A stretch of 64,000 bases of DNA from Allobosea sp. LC85 (lineage in GTDB: Bacteria; Pseudomonadota; Alphaproteobacteria; Rhizobiales; Beijerinckiaceae). Under the pieces are notes generated by a model that ran no database searches, had not been told where the DNA came from, and was given only the letters and a program-made list of their open reading frames with translations. This document shows positions 46,000 through 54,612 of the stretch, in pieces. Position numbers and translations under genes: made by a program. Every line of letters begins with the position of its first letter. Position 1 is the first letter of the stretch. The stretch covers positions 1 to 64,000 of the forward strand of contig NZ_JPKG01000006.1 in NCBI RefSeq assembly GCF_000735605.1, read 5' to 3'.

Positions 46000-48900
46000 A
46001 TGCATCTGACGCGCCTCAAGCTGACCGGCTTCAAGACCTTCGTCGAGCCGTCCGAATTCCTGATCGAGCCCGGACTGACGGGAATCGTCGGACCCAATGG
46101 CTGTGGCAAGTCGAACCTCGTCGAAGCCCTGCGCTGGGTGATGGGCGAGAGTTCGTTCAAGAACATGCGCGCGTCCGGCATGGACGACGTCATCTTCGCT
46201 GGTTCCTCCGAACGTCCCGGCCGCAACATGGCCGAAGTCGCGCTCACCCTCGACAATAGCGACCGCAAGGCTCCAGCGGCCTTCAACGATACCGATGTCC
46301 TCGAAGTGACCCGCCGGATCGAGCGCGAGGAAGGCTCGACCTATCGTGTCAATGGCAAGGAGGTGCGCGCCCGCGACGTGCAACTGCTCTTTGCCGATGC
46401 GGCGACCGGTGCCCGCTCGCCGGCACTGGTGCGGCAGGGGCAGATCAGCGAGCTGATCGCCGCCAAGCCGCAGTCCCGCCGCCGCATCCTTGAAGACGCA
46501 GCCGGTATTGCGGGCCTGTACAGCCGACGACACGAGGCCGAGCTCCGGCTCAGGGGGGCGGAGGAGAACCTGACGCGGCTCGAGGACGTCCTCGGCGAGA
46601 TCGACACGCAGGTCGATGCCTTGCAGCGGCAGGCACGGCAGGCCGGGCGCTATCGCAGCCTTGCCGCCGACATCCGCCGCGCCGAGGCCACGCTGGCGCT
46701 GATCGCCCATCGCGACGCGCGCGACCATGCGGCCGCTGCCGACCGGGCCCTGGAAGCGGCCGTCCGCGGCGTTGCCGAACAGACGGGCATCCAGGCCGAG
46801 GCGGCACGCCGTCAGGCTGTGGCGGCGCATGCGCTGCCGCCGCTGCGCGAGGCCGAGGCCGCCGCCGCGGCCGCGCTGGTCAGGCTCAAGCGCGGCCTCG
46901 ACGAGCTCGAGGCCGCCAACAGGCGCGCCAAACAACGCGCAGATGAACTTGGCAAGCGCCTGACCGAACTGCAGAGCGATCTCACGCGCCAGGACCGCGT
47001 CGCCGACGATGCCACGGAAAGCCTCGCACGGCTGACTGGGGAAGATGAGGCGCTTGCCAGCGAAGCCAGCGCAGCCACGACCGTGGGAGAGAGTGCAGGC
47101 GCCTCGCTGGCAGAGGCTGAAACGATCCTGCTTCAGGCAGAGGGCGAGCATTCCACGGCGCAGGCAAGATTGTCCGAATTCGCAGCCCGCCGCGATGCCA
47201 TGGAGCGGACGCTCCGTGATGCTCAGGGCCGCGAGGCCAGGAGTGCCTCGGAGCGGGACAAGTTGCGGCGCGACCTCACCGCGCTCGACGCGGATGATGC
47301 CGCCGCCCAGCTCGACAGGTTGAAGGGCGCGCACGCCCTGGCCGAGCAGGCCATGCGGGAGGCCGATGCCGCCGCGGCCAGCGCAAGAACGGCTCTTGGT
47401 GCAGCCCGTGAAGACGAAACCCGGCTGCGCGCGCCGCTGGCCGAGGCCGATCGCACGGCCCAGCGCCTCGACACGGAAATCCGCACGCTGCAGAAACTAC
47501 TGGCACCAGCGGCCGGCGACCGCTGGCCGGCGATCCTCGAATCGATCAGCGTCACGAAGGGATACGAGACCGCGCTTGGTGCGGCACTTGGCGATGATCT
47601 CGACGCCGCCTCCGATACAGCTGCACCGGCTCATTGGCGCGATATGGGCAAGGCTGCCGGGGACCCTGCCCTTCCCGATGGCGCCGAGGCGCTGGCCCGG
47701 CATGTGCGCGGGCCGCAGGCACTGGCGCGGCGCCTGGCTCAGGTCGGCATCGTCCCCCGCGAGGAGGGCCCGCGGCTTCGCGCCTCGCTACAGCCCGGCC
47801 AGTGCCTGGTCTCGCGCGAAGGAGACATCTGGCGCTGGGACGGCTTCACCAGCGCTGCGGAGGCCCCCTCCCCGGCGGCCCGGCGCCTCGCCGAAAAGAA
47901 CCGGCTTGGCGACCTCGAACGCGAGGCGGAGGCCGCGCGCGGGGCTGCGGAGCTTGCGCGGCAGGGCCTCGATGCGGCCAGCCAGGCGGTTCGCGCCTCC
48001 TCGCAGGCTGAAACGACCGCCGTCGAATCCGTGCGGCTCGCGCGGCGCGATCTGGATCAAGCCCGAGAGCGGCTCGCAGGCGCCGAGCGCAAGGCGAGCG
48101 AGACAGCCGCACGCCGCTCGGCGCTCAATGAGGCCGTCGCCCGCCTTGGCCAGGCGATCGCGGAGGCAACGGCCCAGGCTTCTGCAGCTGAAGAGGCGCT
48201 GGCCGCGCTGGCGCCGGCTACGGAGCTCGAGAGCGCCCTCCTGAAAGCGCGCGCCGCCCTCGGGGAGCAGCGTGCAGCCGCTTCGGATGCACGGGCCCGC
48301 GTCCAGACCCTGGCGCGAGAGGCGGAGCTTCGCGAGCGTCGCCGCGCCACGATCTCCGCCGATATCCAGGCCTGGCAGGAGCGAGCCAAGACCAGTGCCC
48401 AGACCGCCGATGAGACGAAACGGCGCATCGCGACGGCGGAGACCGAACGCAAGGCGCTGCTCGAAGCGCCGGATACCTTCCTGGTCGAGCGCCGGCGCCT
48501 GGTCGGCGAGATCGAGGCGGCGGAGACGGCGCGCCGCGAGGCGGCAGACAGCCTGGCCGCCGCAGAGACCGCCCAGGCTGAAGCCGATCGGCAGGCCAGA
48601 GCGGCACTGGAAACCCTCTCCGGTGCGCGCGAGGTCCGTGCCTCGGCCGATGCGCGCCTCGAGGCCGCCCGACAGCGCCTGGCCGACGTGGAGCGGCAGA
48701 TCGAGGATGGGCTCGAGACCGGGCTCGCCGGCCTCCAGGAACTGACTTTGATCAAGCCGGGCGACGCGCTGCCGAATCCCGCCGACATCGAAGGCCGCCT
48801 CGCGGGGCTGAGGGCCGAACGCGAGCGTCTCGGCGCCGTGAACCTGCGCGCCGAGGATGAGCTCGCCGAAATCCAGACCAAACGTGCAGGCCTGACAGGG

Positions 48901-49455
48901 GAGCGCGACGACCTGAGTGAGGCGATCCGGCGCCTGCGTCAGGCCATCGGCGCGCTGAACCGCGAAGGCCGCGAGCGGCTGCTGGCCGCGTTCGAAGTGG
49001 TGCACGGGCATTTCCAGCGCCTGTTCAGCATCCTGTTCGGCGGCGGCACGGCTGAGCTCCGGCTGGTCGATTCGGAGGATCCTCTCGAGGCCGGGCTGGA
49101 AATCTTCGCGCGCCCCCCGGGCAAAAAGCCGCAGGTGATGACCTTGCTCTCCGGCGGCGAGCAGGCCCTGACCGCGACCGCCCTGATCTTCGCCGTGTTC
49201 CTGACCAACCCCTCGCCGATCTGCGTGCTCGACGAGGTCGACGCGCCGCTCGACGACGCCAATGTCGAGCGCTACTGCGATCTGCTCGACGATATGGCGC
49301 GGAATACCGAGACACGCTTCCTTTTGATCACCCACAACCCCATCACAATGGCGCGCATGGAACGGCTGTTCGGCGTGACCATGGCCGAGCGAGGGGTCAG
49401 CCAACTGGTCTCGGTCGACCTCGCAACCGCGGAACAAATCCGCGAAGCCGTCTGA
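46000..49455 (+). CDS. smc: Chromosome segregation protein SMC
   Basis: 1151 residues. The N-terminal ATPase has Walker A GIVGPNGCGKSNLVEALRWV. Two long Ala/Glu/Arg-rich coiled coils (about 165-500 and 640-930) flank a hinge near 505-620 (ILESISVTKGYETALGAALG). The C-terminal head has the signature LLSGGEQALTATALIFAVFL and Walker B PICVLDEVDAPLDDANVERY. It forms the condensin that compacts and segregates the chromosome. It follows dsbA closely. A small hairpin lies 25 bases after the stop, before the ATP synthase operon. Confidence 0.98.
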   Translation: MHLTRLKLTGFKTFVEPSEFLIEPGLTGIVGPNGCGKSNLVEALRWVMGESSFKNMRASGMDDVIFAGSSERPGRNMAEVALTLDNSDRKAPAAFNDTDVLEVTRRIEREEGSTYRVNGKEVRARDVQLLFADAATGARSPALVRQGQISELIAAKPQSRRRILEDAAGIAGLYSRRHEAELRLRGAEENLTRLEDVLGEIDTQVDALQRQARQAGRYRSLAADIRRAEATLALIAHRDARDHAAAADRALEAAVRGVAEQTGIQAEAARRQAVAAHALPPLREAEAAAAAALVRLKRGLDELEAANRRAKQRADELGKRLTELQSDLTRQDRVADDATESLARLTGEDEALASEASAATTVGESAGASLAEAETILLQAEGEHSTAQARLSEFAARRDAMERTLRDAQGREARSASERDKLRRDLTALDADDAAAQLDRLKGAHALAEQAMREADAAAASARTALGAAREDETRLRAPLAEADRTAQRLDTEIRTLQKLLAPAAGDRWPAILESISVTKGYETALGAALGDDLDAASDTAAPAHWRDMGKAAGDPALPDGAEALARHVRGPQALARRLAQVGIVPREEGPRLRASLQPGQCLVSREGDIWRWDGFTSAAEAPSPAARRLAEKNRLGDLEREAEAARGAAELARQGLDAASQAVRASSQAETTAVESVRLARRDLDQARERLAGAERKASETAARRSALNEAVARLGQAIAEATAQASAAEEALAALAPATELESALLKARAALGEQRAAASDARARVQTLAREAELRERRRATISADIQAWQERAKTSAQTADETKRRIATAETERKALLEAPDTFLVERRRLVGEIEAAETARREAADSLAAAETAQAEADRQARAALETLSGAREVRASADARLEAARQRLADVERQIEDGLETGLAGLQELTLIKPGDALPNPADIEGRLAGLRAERERLGAVNLRAEDELAEIQTKRAGLTGERDDLSEAIRRLRQAIGALNREGRERLLAAFEVVHGHFQRLFSILFGGGTAELRLVDSEDPLEAGLEIFARPPGKKPQVMTLLSGGEQALTATALIFAVFLTNPSPICVLDEVDAPLDDANVERYCDLLDDMARNTETRFLLITHNPITMARMERLFGVTMAERGVSQLVSVDLATAEQIREAV

Positions 49456-49480
49456 AAAAAAGCCACATTCGGGTTCGCAA

Positions 49481-49498
49481 TGCGGCAAGAATGCCGCA
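49481..49498 (+). terminator. Terminator-like hairpin after smc
   Basis: Perfect 7-base stem TGCGGCA-AGAA-TGCCGCA. There is no T-run, only an AT-rich segment further on, so termination may be Rho-dependent. Confidence 0.4.
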
Positions 49499-49549
49499 CA
49501 CAGCGCTAATATCAAATATTTTCAATAACTTAACACCAATCCCCCTGCC

Positions 49550-49578
49550 TTGACAGTCGCCGGAGCGGACAATAAAGG
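49550..49578 (+). promoter_or_regulatory. Putative sigma-70-type promoter for the atpIBEF'F operon
   Basis: TTGACA at 49550-49555 is a perfect -35. After 17 bases, TAAAGG is a weak -10. It lies about 95 bases before atpI in a region made locally AT-rich upstream (49505-49540). Confidence 0.4.
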
Positions 49579-49674
49579 AAACGCGCTGACAACGGCTCGG
49601 CCTGCGGGTCCGGACAGGTTCGCGGCAATTTCGGACGCGGTCGTGGCCATGACACGGTCGGTAGGGAGTTGCTG

Positions 49675-50022
49675 ATGTCTGAATCCGACCCGAACGGCTC
49701 CGATCCGAAGTTGCGGGAAAGACTGGACTCGCTGAAGGCCGCCCTCGGGCGTGTCGAAGCCGCCGAGAAGGCGGATTCAGAGAAGGCGGGTCCCGACAAA
49801 GCGCTTGCTGGCGCAATGTCATCAGGTTTTCGCGCGGCCACGGATATGGCTGGCGGCGTTATCGCTGGTGCCCTGATCGGGTATTTCGGCGACCGGTGGT
49901 TGGGAACGTCGCCGTTCCTGCTGATCGCCTTCCTGGTGATCGGAACCATCGCCGGCCTGCGCTCCGCCTATCGGCTCGGAATGCGCCCTTCCTCACCGAA
50001 GGGCGGCGAACCGGAACGTTGA
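49675..50022 (+). CDS. atpI: ATP synthase accessory protein AtpI
   Basis: 115 residues from ATG 49675 with AGGGAG ahead. The N-half is charged (SDPKLRERLDSLKAALGRVE). Two helices follow: GFRAATDMAGGVIAGALIGY and LLIAFLVIGTIAGLRSAYRL, joined by FGDRWLGTSP. AtpI helps assemble the c-ring. It heads the Fo operon, 44 bases before atpB, with a short stem TGCCCCG-AAC-CGGGGCA (50035-50051) between. Confidence 0.92.
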   Translation: MSESDPNGSDPKLRERLDSLKAALGRVEAAEKADSEKAGPDKALAGAMSSGFRAATDMAGGVIAGALIGYFGDRWLGTSPFLLIAFLVIGTIAGLRSAYRLGMRPSSPKGGEPER

Positions 50023-50066
50023 ATGTGTTTGCAGTGCCCCGAACCGGGGCAATTTAGGGGTGACTT

Positions 50067-50825
50067 ATGGCGGCTGGCGGCGGAATCGATCCGATCCACC
50101 AATTCGAGATCAAGCCGATCCTGGGCCTGCGGCCGTTCGGCCTCGATTTGTCCTTCACCAATGCTTCGCTGTTCATGGTGGTGGCCGTCGCGGTGATCTC
50201 CGCCATCATGATCTATGGCTCGAGCCAGCGGGCGACGGTTCCGGGCCGCCTGCAGTCGCTCGCCGAGATGCTCTACGAGTTCGTCGCGTCCACCATCACA
50301 GGCGTGATGGGCCGGGACGGGATGCGCTTCTTCCCTTTCGTCTTCTCGCTCTTCATGTTCGTGCTGACGGCGAACCTGCTCGGCATGGTCCCGGGCTCGT
50401 TCACCGTCACGAGCCAGGTCGTCGTCACGGCTGCCTTCGCGCTCCTCGTCATGAGCATCGTGCTGGTCTACGGCGTCATGAAACATGGCAGCCACTTCTT
50501 CGGCCTGTTCGTGCCGTCGGGCGTGCACCCGCTGATGCTGATCATCCTGGTGCCGATTGAGGTGGTCTCCTTCGTCTCGCGCCCGATCTCGCTCAGCCTG
50601 CGTCTGTTCGGCAACATGCTGGCCGGCCACATCGCGCTCAAGGTCTTCGGCGGCTTCGTCGTCGCCCTGACGGGCGCCGGCGTCTACGCCACCCTGGCGC
50701 CACTGCCGCTGTTCCTGGCAGTCGCGCTGACCGCGCTTGAGTTCCTCGTCGCCGCTCTGCAGGCCTATATCTTCGCGATATTGACCTGCGTCTATCTCAA
50801 CGACGCTCTTCATCCCGGACACTGA
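50067..50825 (+). CDS. atpB: ATP synthase Fo subunit a
   Basis: 252 residues. The essential Arg lies in [20 protein letters not shown]. The C-terminal helix ends [20 protein letters not shown], and an early motif is HQFEIKPI. About six membrane helices. It forms the two proton half-channels against the c-ring. It is second in the Fo operon; the F1 genes are not in this window, as expected for alphaproteobacteria where Fo and F1 loci are separate. Confidence 0.98.
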   Translation: MAAGGGIDPIHQFEIKPILGLRPFGLDLSFTNASLFMVVAVAVISAIMIYGSSQRATVPGRLQSLAEMLYEFVASTITGVMGRDGMRFFPFVFSLFMFVLTANLLGMVPGSFTVTSQVVVTAAFALLVMSIVLVYGVMKHGSHFFGLFVPSGVHPLMLIILVPIEVVSFVSRPISLSLRLFGNMLAGHIALKVFGGFVVALTGAGVYATLAPLPLFLAVALTALEFLVAALQAYIFAILTCVYLNDALHPGH

Positions 50826-50889
50826 CCGGGCGAGCTCGCGAGACTTCACCCTTCCACCACTCTCAACTGTTTTACATCGGAGAAAGACT

Positions 50890-51117
50890 ATGGATCCCGT
50901 CGCAGCTAAGTATATCGGCGCTGGTCTCGCCAGCCTCGGCATGGGCCTCGCCGCTATCGGCGTCGGCACCATCTTCGGCAACTTCCTGTCCGGCGCCCTG
51001 CGCAACCCGTCGGCTGCCGACGGCCAGTTCCCGCGCGCCTTCATCGGCGCGGCGCTCGCGGAAGGTCTCGGCATCTTCGCGTTCGTCGTCGCGCTCGTTC
51101 TGCTCTTCGTCGTCTGA
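50890..51117 (+). CDS. atpE: ATP synthase Fo subunit c
   Basis: 75 residues, two helices with the polar loop [16 protein letters not shown]. The proton-binding carboxylate is Glu in [18 protein letters not shown]. No Asp/Thr signature of a Na+ ring is evident, so H+ coupling is expected. AGAAAG precedes the ATG. A large hairpin follows in the gap before atpF', probably keeping this high-copy message stable. Confidence 0.98.
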   Translation: MDPVAAKYIGAGLASLGMGLAAIGVGTIFGNFLSGALRNPSAADGQFPRAFIGAALAEGLGIFAFVVALVLLFVV

Positions 51118-51130
51118 CGAGCATTCACTG

Positions 51131-51165
51131 CGGCTCCGCAGGCGTTATCATGCGCCGCGGAGCCG
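51131..51165 (+). promoter_or_regulatory. Intercistronic hairpin after atpE
   Basis: Arms CGGCTCCGC and GCGGAGCCG around a 17-base loop, in the 80-base gap between atpE and atpF'. A stem at the 3' side of the c-subunit gene could raise c-ring output relative to b and b'. Confidence 0.55.
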
Positions 51166-51197
51166 TCATTCGTTGACGCAACCTTCAGAGGCGTTCC

Positions 51198-51782
51198 ATG
51201 CAGGTTCGCGCTTCCCGCGCACAGCGCATCGGGGTCGTATCAGCCGCCGCCAGCGTTATGGCGGTTTCGGCCGACACGGCGTTCGCGAAGGGCGCTTTTC
51301 CACCCTTCGACCCGACCTTCTTCGCCAGTCAGATCTTCTGGCTCGCGATCAGCTTCGGGGCGCTCTACTGGCTCATGTCGCGGGTCGCCCTGCCGCGTGT
51401 CGGCGAGGTTCTTGCCGAGCGCAGCACGACGATCGCTCGCGATCTCGACCAGGCAACCGAGATCCACGCCAAGGTCGAGGCCGTCGCCAAGGACCATGAG
51501 CAGGCGCTCGCCGAAAGCCGTCGCAACGCCCAGGCCATCGCTCAGGAGGCTCGCACTGCCAGCGCTCGCGAGACCGATGCCAAGCGTCACGCGACCGAAG
51601 CGGAGCTCGGCGCCAAGCTCGCAGCCGCCGAGAAGACAATCGCGGATCGCAAGACCGCCGCGATGAAGCATGTCGAGACGATCGCTGCCGGCGCTGCCGC
51701 CGAGATCGTTGGCAAGCTGACGGGTCAGAGCCCGACCGACGCCGAGACCGCTGCCGCGGTCAAGTCCGTCCTGAGCGCCTGA
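51198..51782 (+). CDS. atpF': ATP synthase Fo subunit b'
   Basis: 194 residues. A longer N-terminus (about 1-35, possibly a leader) precedes the single helix at FASQIFWLAISFGALYWLMS. A long Ala/Glu coiled coil follows (EAVAKDHEQALAESRRNAQA). The paired b/b' genes are typical of alphaproteobacteria and phototrophs, in contrast to b2 homodimers. It forms the peripheral stalk with subunit b. atpF follows after 12 bases. Confidence 0.95.
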   Translation: MQVRASRAQRIGVVSAAASVMAVSADTAFAKGAFPPFDPTFFASQIFWLAISFGALYWLMSRVALPRVGEVLAERSTTIARDLDQATEIHAKVEAVAKDHEQALAESRRNAQAIAQEARTASARETDAKRHATEAELGAKLAAAEKTIADRKTAAMKHVETIAAGAAAEIVGKLTGQSPTDAETAAAVKSVLSA

Positions 51783-51794
51783 GGAGACCGAACC

Positions 51795-52271
51795 ATGGAT
51801 ACCGTCTGGGTTGCGGTTGCCCTCGTCATCTTCCTCGGCATTCTGGGGTATTTTGGCGTCCACAAGTCGCTTCTGAGCGCGCTCGACTCGCGTGGCGAGA
51901 AGATTGCCCGCGAGCTTTCCGAAGCCCGCCGGCTGCGTCAGGAGGCTGCCAAGCTGCTCGCCGAATATGAGGCGAAGCGCAAGGCCGCCGAGGGCGAAGC
52001 CGAGGCGATCGTCGCCGCAGCCAAGGACGAGGCGATCCGCCTTGCCACCGAGGCTGAGGAGAAGCTCGCCGATTTCGTCACCCGCCGGACCAAGTCCGCC
52101 GAAGACAAGATCGCGCAGGCCGAGATGGAGGCTACCGCGGAAGTCCGCGCTGCCGCTGCCGAGGCCGCTACGCTGGCCGCCGAAGGCATCCTGCGCAGCC
52201 AGATGGGTGGCAAGGCCGGCGAAAGCCTGTTCGCCACCGGTCTGAAGGAAATCAAATCCAAGCTGAACTGA
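51795..52271 (+). CDS. atpF: ATP synthase Fo subunit b
   Basis: 158 residues. One N-terminal helix (VWVAVALVIFLGILGYFGVH) then a coiled coil (LSEARRLRQEAAKLLAEYEA through EDKIAQAEMEATAEVRAAAA). It pairs with b' as the stator. It is the last gene of the Fo operon, closed by an intrinsic terminator 25 bases downstream. Confidence 0.97.
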   Translation: MDTVWVAVALVIFLGILGYFGVHKSLLSALDSRGEKIARELSEARRLRQEAAKLLAEYEAKRKAAEGEAEAIVAAAKDEAIRLATEAEEKLADFVTRRTKSAEDKIAQAEMEATAEVRAAAAEAATLAAEGILRSQMGGKAGESLFATGLKEIKSKLN

Positions 52272-52296
52272 GCGATCAGTGCCGCAAGGGAATACG

Positions 52297-52333
52297 ACGC
52301 CGCGAACCTTCGGGTTTGCGGCGTTGTCGTTTT
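52297..52333 (+). terminator. Rho-independent terminator of the Fo operon
   Basis: 12-base stem ACGCCGCGAACC / GGTTTGCGGCGT (one G-T pair) with a TTCG tetraloop, followed by TGTCGTTTT. Confidence 0.85.
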
Positions 52334-52346
52334 CACACCCCGCGCC

Positions 52347-53201
52347 GTGTCGAGCTCTGGCACGCAAGTCGAACCCTGCCGAGATGGAGCCACCATCCTG
52401 ATCGCTCGCCTGGCACTGGCCACGATCGCAATGCTCGCCTGCGCCATGCCGGCCCGCGCGATGGAGCAGATCACATTCCCGTCACGCGACGGCACTGCCC
52501 TGACCGGCTGGGTCGTCAAACCCGCTGGACCAGGCCCCTTCCCCGCCGTGGTCGCCCTGCATGGCTGCAGCGGCCTCTGGCGGGCCTCTGGAGGGCTCAG
52601 CGCACGCGAGAGCGACTGGAGCGCCAGGCTGGTCGCAGCCGGCTTCGTCGTGCTCCTGCCCGACAGTTTTCGACCACGCGGGATCGTCGCGCTCTGCAAT
52701 GATCGCGAACGTGCGCTGCGACCGGCGGATCGCGCCAGCGATGCATTCGGCGCGGCCGACTGGTTCGCCAGTCAACCCTTCACCAAACCCGCCGGGATCC
52801 ATCTGATCGGCTGGTCGAATGGCGGCTCGACGGCGCTCCACGTCGCCGGCAATCGCGCGGCCGCGGGCCCCAGGGGATTTCGGGCCGTCATCGCCTTCTA
52901 TCCTGGCTGCAGGGTCATGCTGAAGCGCGACTGGCACACTCGGGTGCCGACAACGATCCTTCAGGGACTGGCGGATGACTGGACGCCAGCGGCGCCCTGC
53001 GAGGCGCTGGCGCAGCAAGGCGGCGCACGCTTCGTGGGCTTCGCTGGCGCCTATCATGATTTCGACCATCCAGATCTGCGGCTTCGGGAGCGCAACGCGG
53101 CCTATTCGCAGCGCCCAGACGGCAAGGTGACGATCGGGACGGATGCCGCGGCGCGCTCCCGAGCCATCAGCGAAGTGATGGCGATCCTGCGGGCGCCCTG
53201 A
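52347..53201 (+). CDS. Secreted dienelactone hydrolase-like alpha/beta hydrolase
   Basis: 284 residues from a GTG; no ATG fits ahead of the signal peptide. A hydrophobic leader at about 18-38 (LIARLALATIAMLACAMPAR) suggests export. The nucleophile is Ser in IGWSNGGSTALHVAG. The acid is in GLADDWTP and the His in GAYHDFDH. An oxyanion-type HGCSG is seen in VALHGCSGLW. It is a hydrolase of unknown substrate. It sits between the ATP synthase terminator and the convergent L,D-transpeptidase (6-base gap). Confidence 0.8.
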   Translation: MSSSGTQVEPCRDGATILIARLALATIAMLACAMPARAMEQITFPSRDGTALTGWVVKPAGPGPFPAVVALHGCSGLWRASGGLSARESDWSARLVAAGFVVLLPDSFRPRGIVALCNDRERALRPADRASDAFGAADWFASQPFTKPAGIHLIGWSNGGSTALHVAGNRAAAGPRGFRAVIAFYPGCRVMLKRDWHTRVPTTILQGLADDWTPAAPCEALAQQGGARFVGFAGAYHDFDHPDLRLRERNAAYSQRPDGKVTIGTDAAARSRAISEVMAILRAP

Positions 53202-53207
53202 TGTCTC

Positions 53208-54485
53208 TCAGTTGACGGCGGTGACCGCCTTCACCGTCGCGGCCCTGGCCGGCGCCACAAGCGGGCTCGGAGCAGCCGGCGCCGGACGAGCCTCGAGCTT
53301 GGCAGGCTGCACCTTCGGCTTGGGCTTGCGCGCCTGGATCGTCGATGTGACGATGCCCTGCGGGGTGTCGAGCCCATAGATGTCCTCGCGGAACTGGACC
53401 AGCCCGTCGGCGCCCTGCCAGCCGGTCAGATAGACCCAGGCCACGGGTACCGCCTTCTTCAGCCGGATGTCCTTGCGCTCGCCTTTGGCGATCTCGGCCT
53501 CGATCGCCGGCTCGGTCCATTCGGTCCCTTCAAGCAGCCAGGCCGCGAGGTCGCGCACACCCTCGATGCGGGCGCAGCCGGAAGAGTTGAAACGGACATC
53601 CGAACGGAACAGCGTCTTCTTCGGCGTGTCGTGCATGTAGACCGCTTCGGTATTCGGCATGTCGATCTTGAGCTGACCAAGCGCGTTGAGCGGACCGAAA
53701 TCCTGCCGAACGGTGAAATAAGGCGAGGTCAGGCTCGCCCAATTCACAGTCGCCGGATCGATCTCACGATTTTCTGCTCCGAGAAGGCGCATGTTCGACT
53801 TCACGATGAAGTCGGGCTCCTTGCGCATCTTGGGGATGATGTCGGCCTTCACGATCGAGGTCGGCACGGTCCAGTAGGGGTTGAGGTTCACCGAGGTAAT
53901 GTTGGCCTGGAGCACCGGCGAAGGCCGATCAGGACGACCGACGACCGCGAGATGCTTGCGCTGAACCACGCCGTTCTCGACCGCCTCGACGCTGGCGCCG
54001 GGAATGTTCACGACGACATAGCGCTCTGCAAAGACGAAGCCGTTGCTCTTCAGCCGCTCCAGGGTCGCAGTGAGCTGGTTCAGGCGGACTTCAACGGGAA
54101 CGTTCAGCGCCTTGAGCGTCAGGCGGCCGACCGTTCCGAGATCGGACAGGCCGTGACGGACCTGGAAGCGCTTCACGGCTGCGATCGTCGCAGCGTCATA
54201 GATATCGCCCGGCAAGGCCGTCGGCGGCAGATCTCCGCTCAACATCAGGCGCTGCTTCAGCGCAACGACGTCGGGCCCCTGCGAATCCGGCTTCAAGGCG
54301 GAGACACTGCCGACGAGCCTGGGCCAGCCGCCGCGCGACGCGATCTCCTCATGGGTGACCAGCGCCTCAAGGGTGCGGTCATAGGTGTTGGGGCCGTAGC
54401 TCGGCTCTTGCGCACGCGCGACGCCGACCGTCAAAATGAGAGCGGCAACGGCAACTGCGGAGCTCCGGACAAAAGAGCAATACAT
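53208..54485 (-). CDS. L,D-transpeptidase (YkuD domain) with peptidoglycan-binding domain
   Basis: 425 residues from the ATG at 54485; an ATG at 54527 abuts GAGG with no spacing. A signal peptide (residues 1 to about 25, ending ARA|Q) precedes a PG-binding domain (about 60-135: DVVALKQRLMLSGDLPPTA ... AVKRFQVRHGL). The YkuD catalytic part (about 150-370) has MHDTPKKTLF and the active-site Cys in NSSGCARIEGV. A Pro/Ala/Lys tail closes it. It makes 3-3 peptidoglycan or protein cross-links, common where L,D-links dominate, as in Rhizobiales. Confidence 0.92.
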   Translation of the reverse strand: MYCSFVRSSAVAVAALILTVGVARAQEPSYGPNTYDRTLEALVTHEEIASRGGWPRLVGSVSALKPDSQGPDVVALKQRLMLSGDLPPTALPGDIYDAATIAAVKRFQVRHGLSDLGTVGRLTLKALNVPVEVRLNQLTATLERLKSNGFVFAERYVVVNIPGASVEAVENGVVQRKHLAVVGRPDRPSPVLQANITSVNLNPYWTVPTSIVKADIIPKMRKEPDFIVKSNMRLLGAENREIDPATVNWASLTSPYFTVRQDFGPLNALGQLKIDMPNTEAVYMHDTPKKTLFRSDVRFNSSGCARIEGVRDLAAWLLEGTEWTEPAIEAEIAKGERKDIRLKKAVPVAWVYLTGWQGADGLVQFREDIYGLDTPQGIVTSTIQARKPKPKVQPAKLEARPAPAAPSPLVAPARAATVKAVTAVN

Positions 54486-54612
54486 CGACTGTTCCCAAGG
54501 CGCGAAAACACGCACCAAGGGAATCATCCTCGCACATGGTCAAAGAATGCTTAAGACCGAGGGAAGGTGACGATAGGGCAGCATTCCATGGCTGCCCCAT
54601 CGATTGAGAATC

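Noticed and set aside
45313-47334. 673-residue minus-strand ORF
   Set aside because: Opposite strand of dsbA and smc; no ribosome site or domain.
47788-49515. 575-residue minus-strand ORF
   Set aside because: Antisense of smc with repeat-like composition only.
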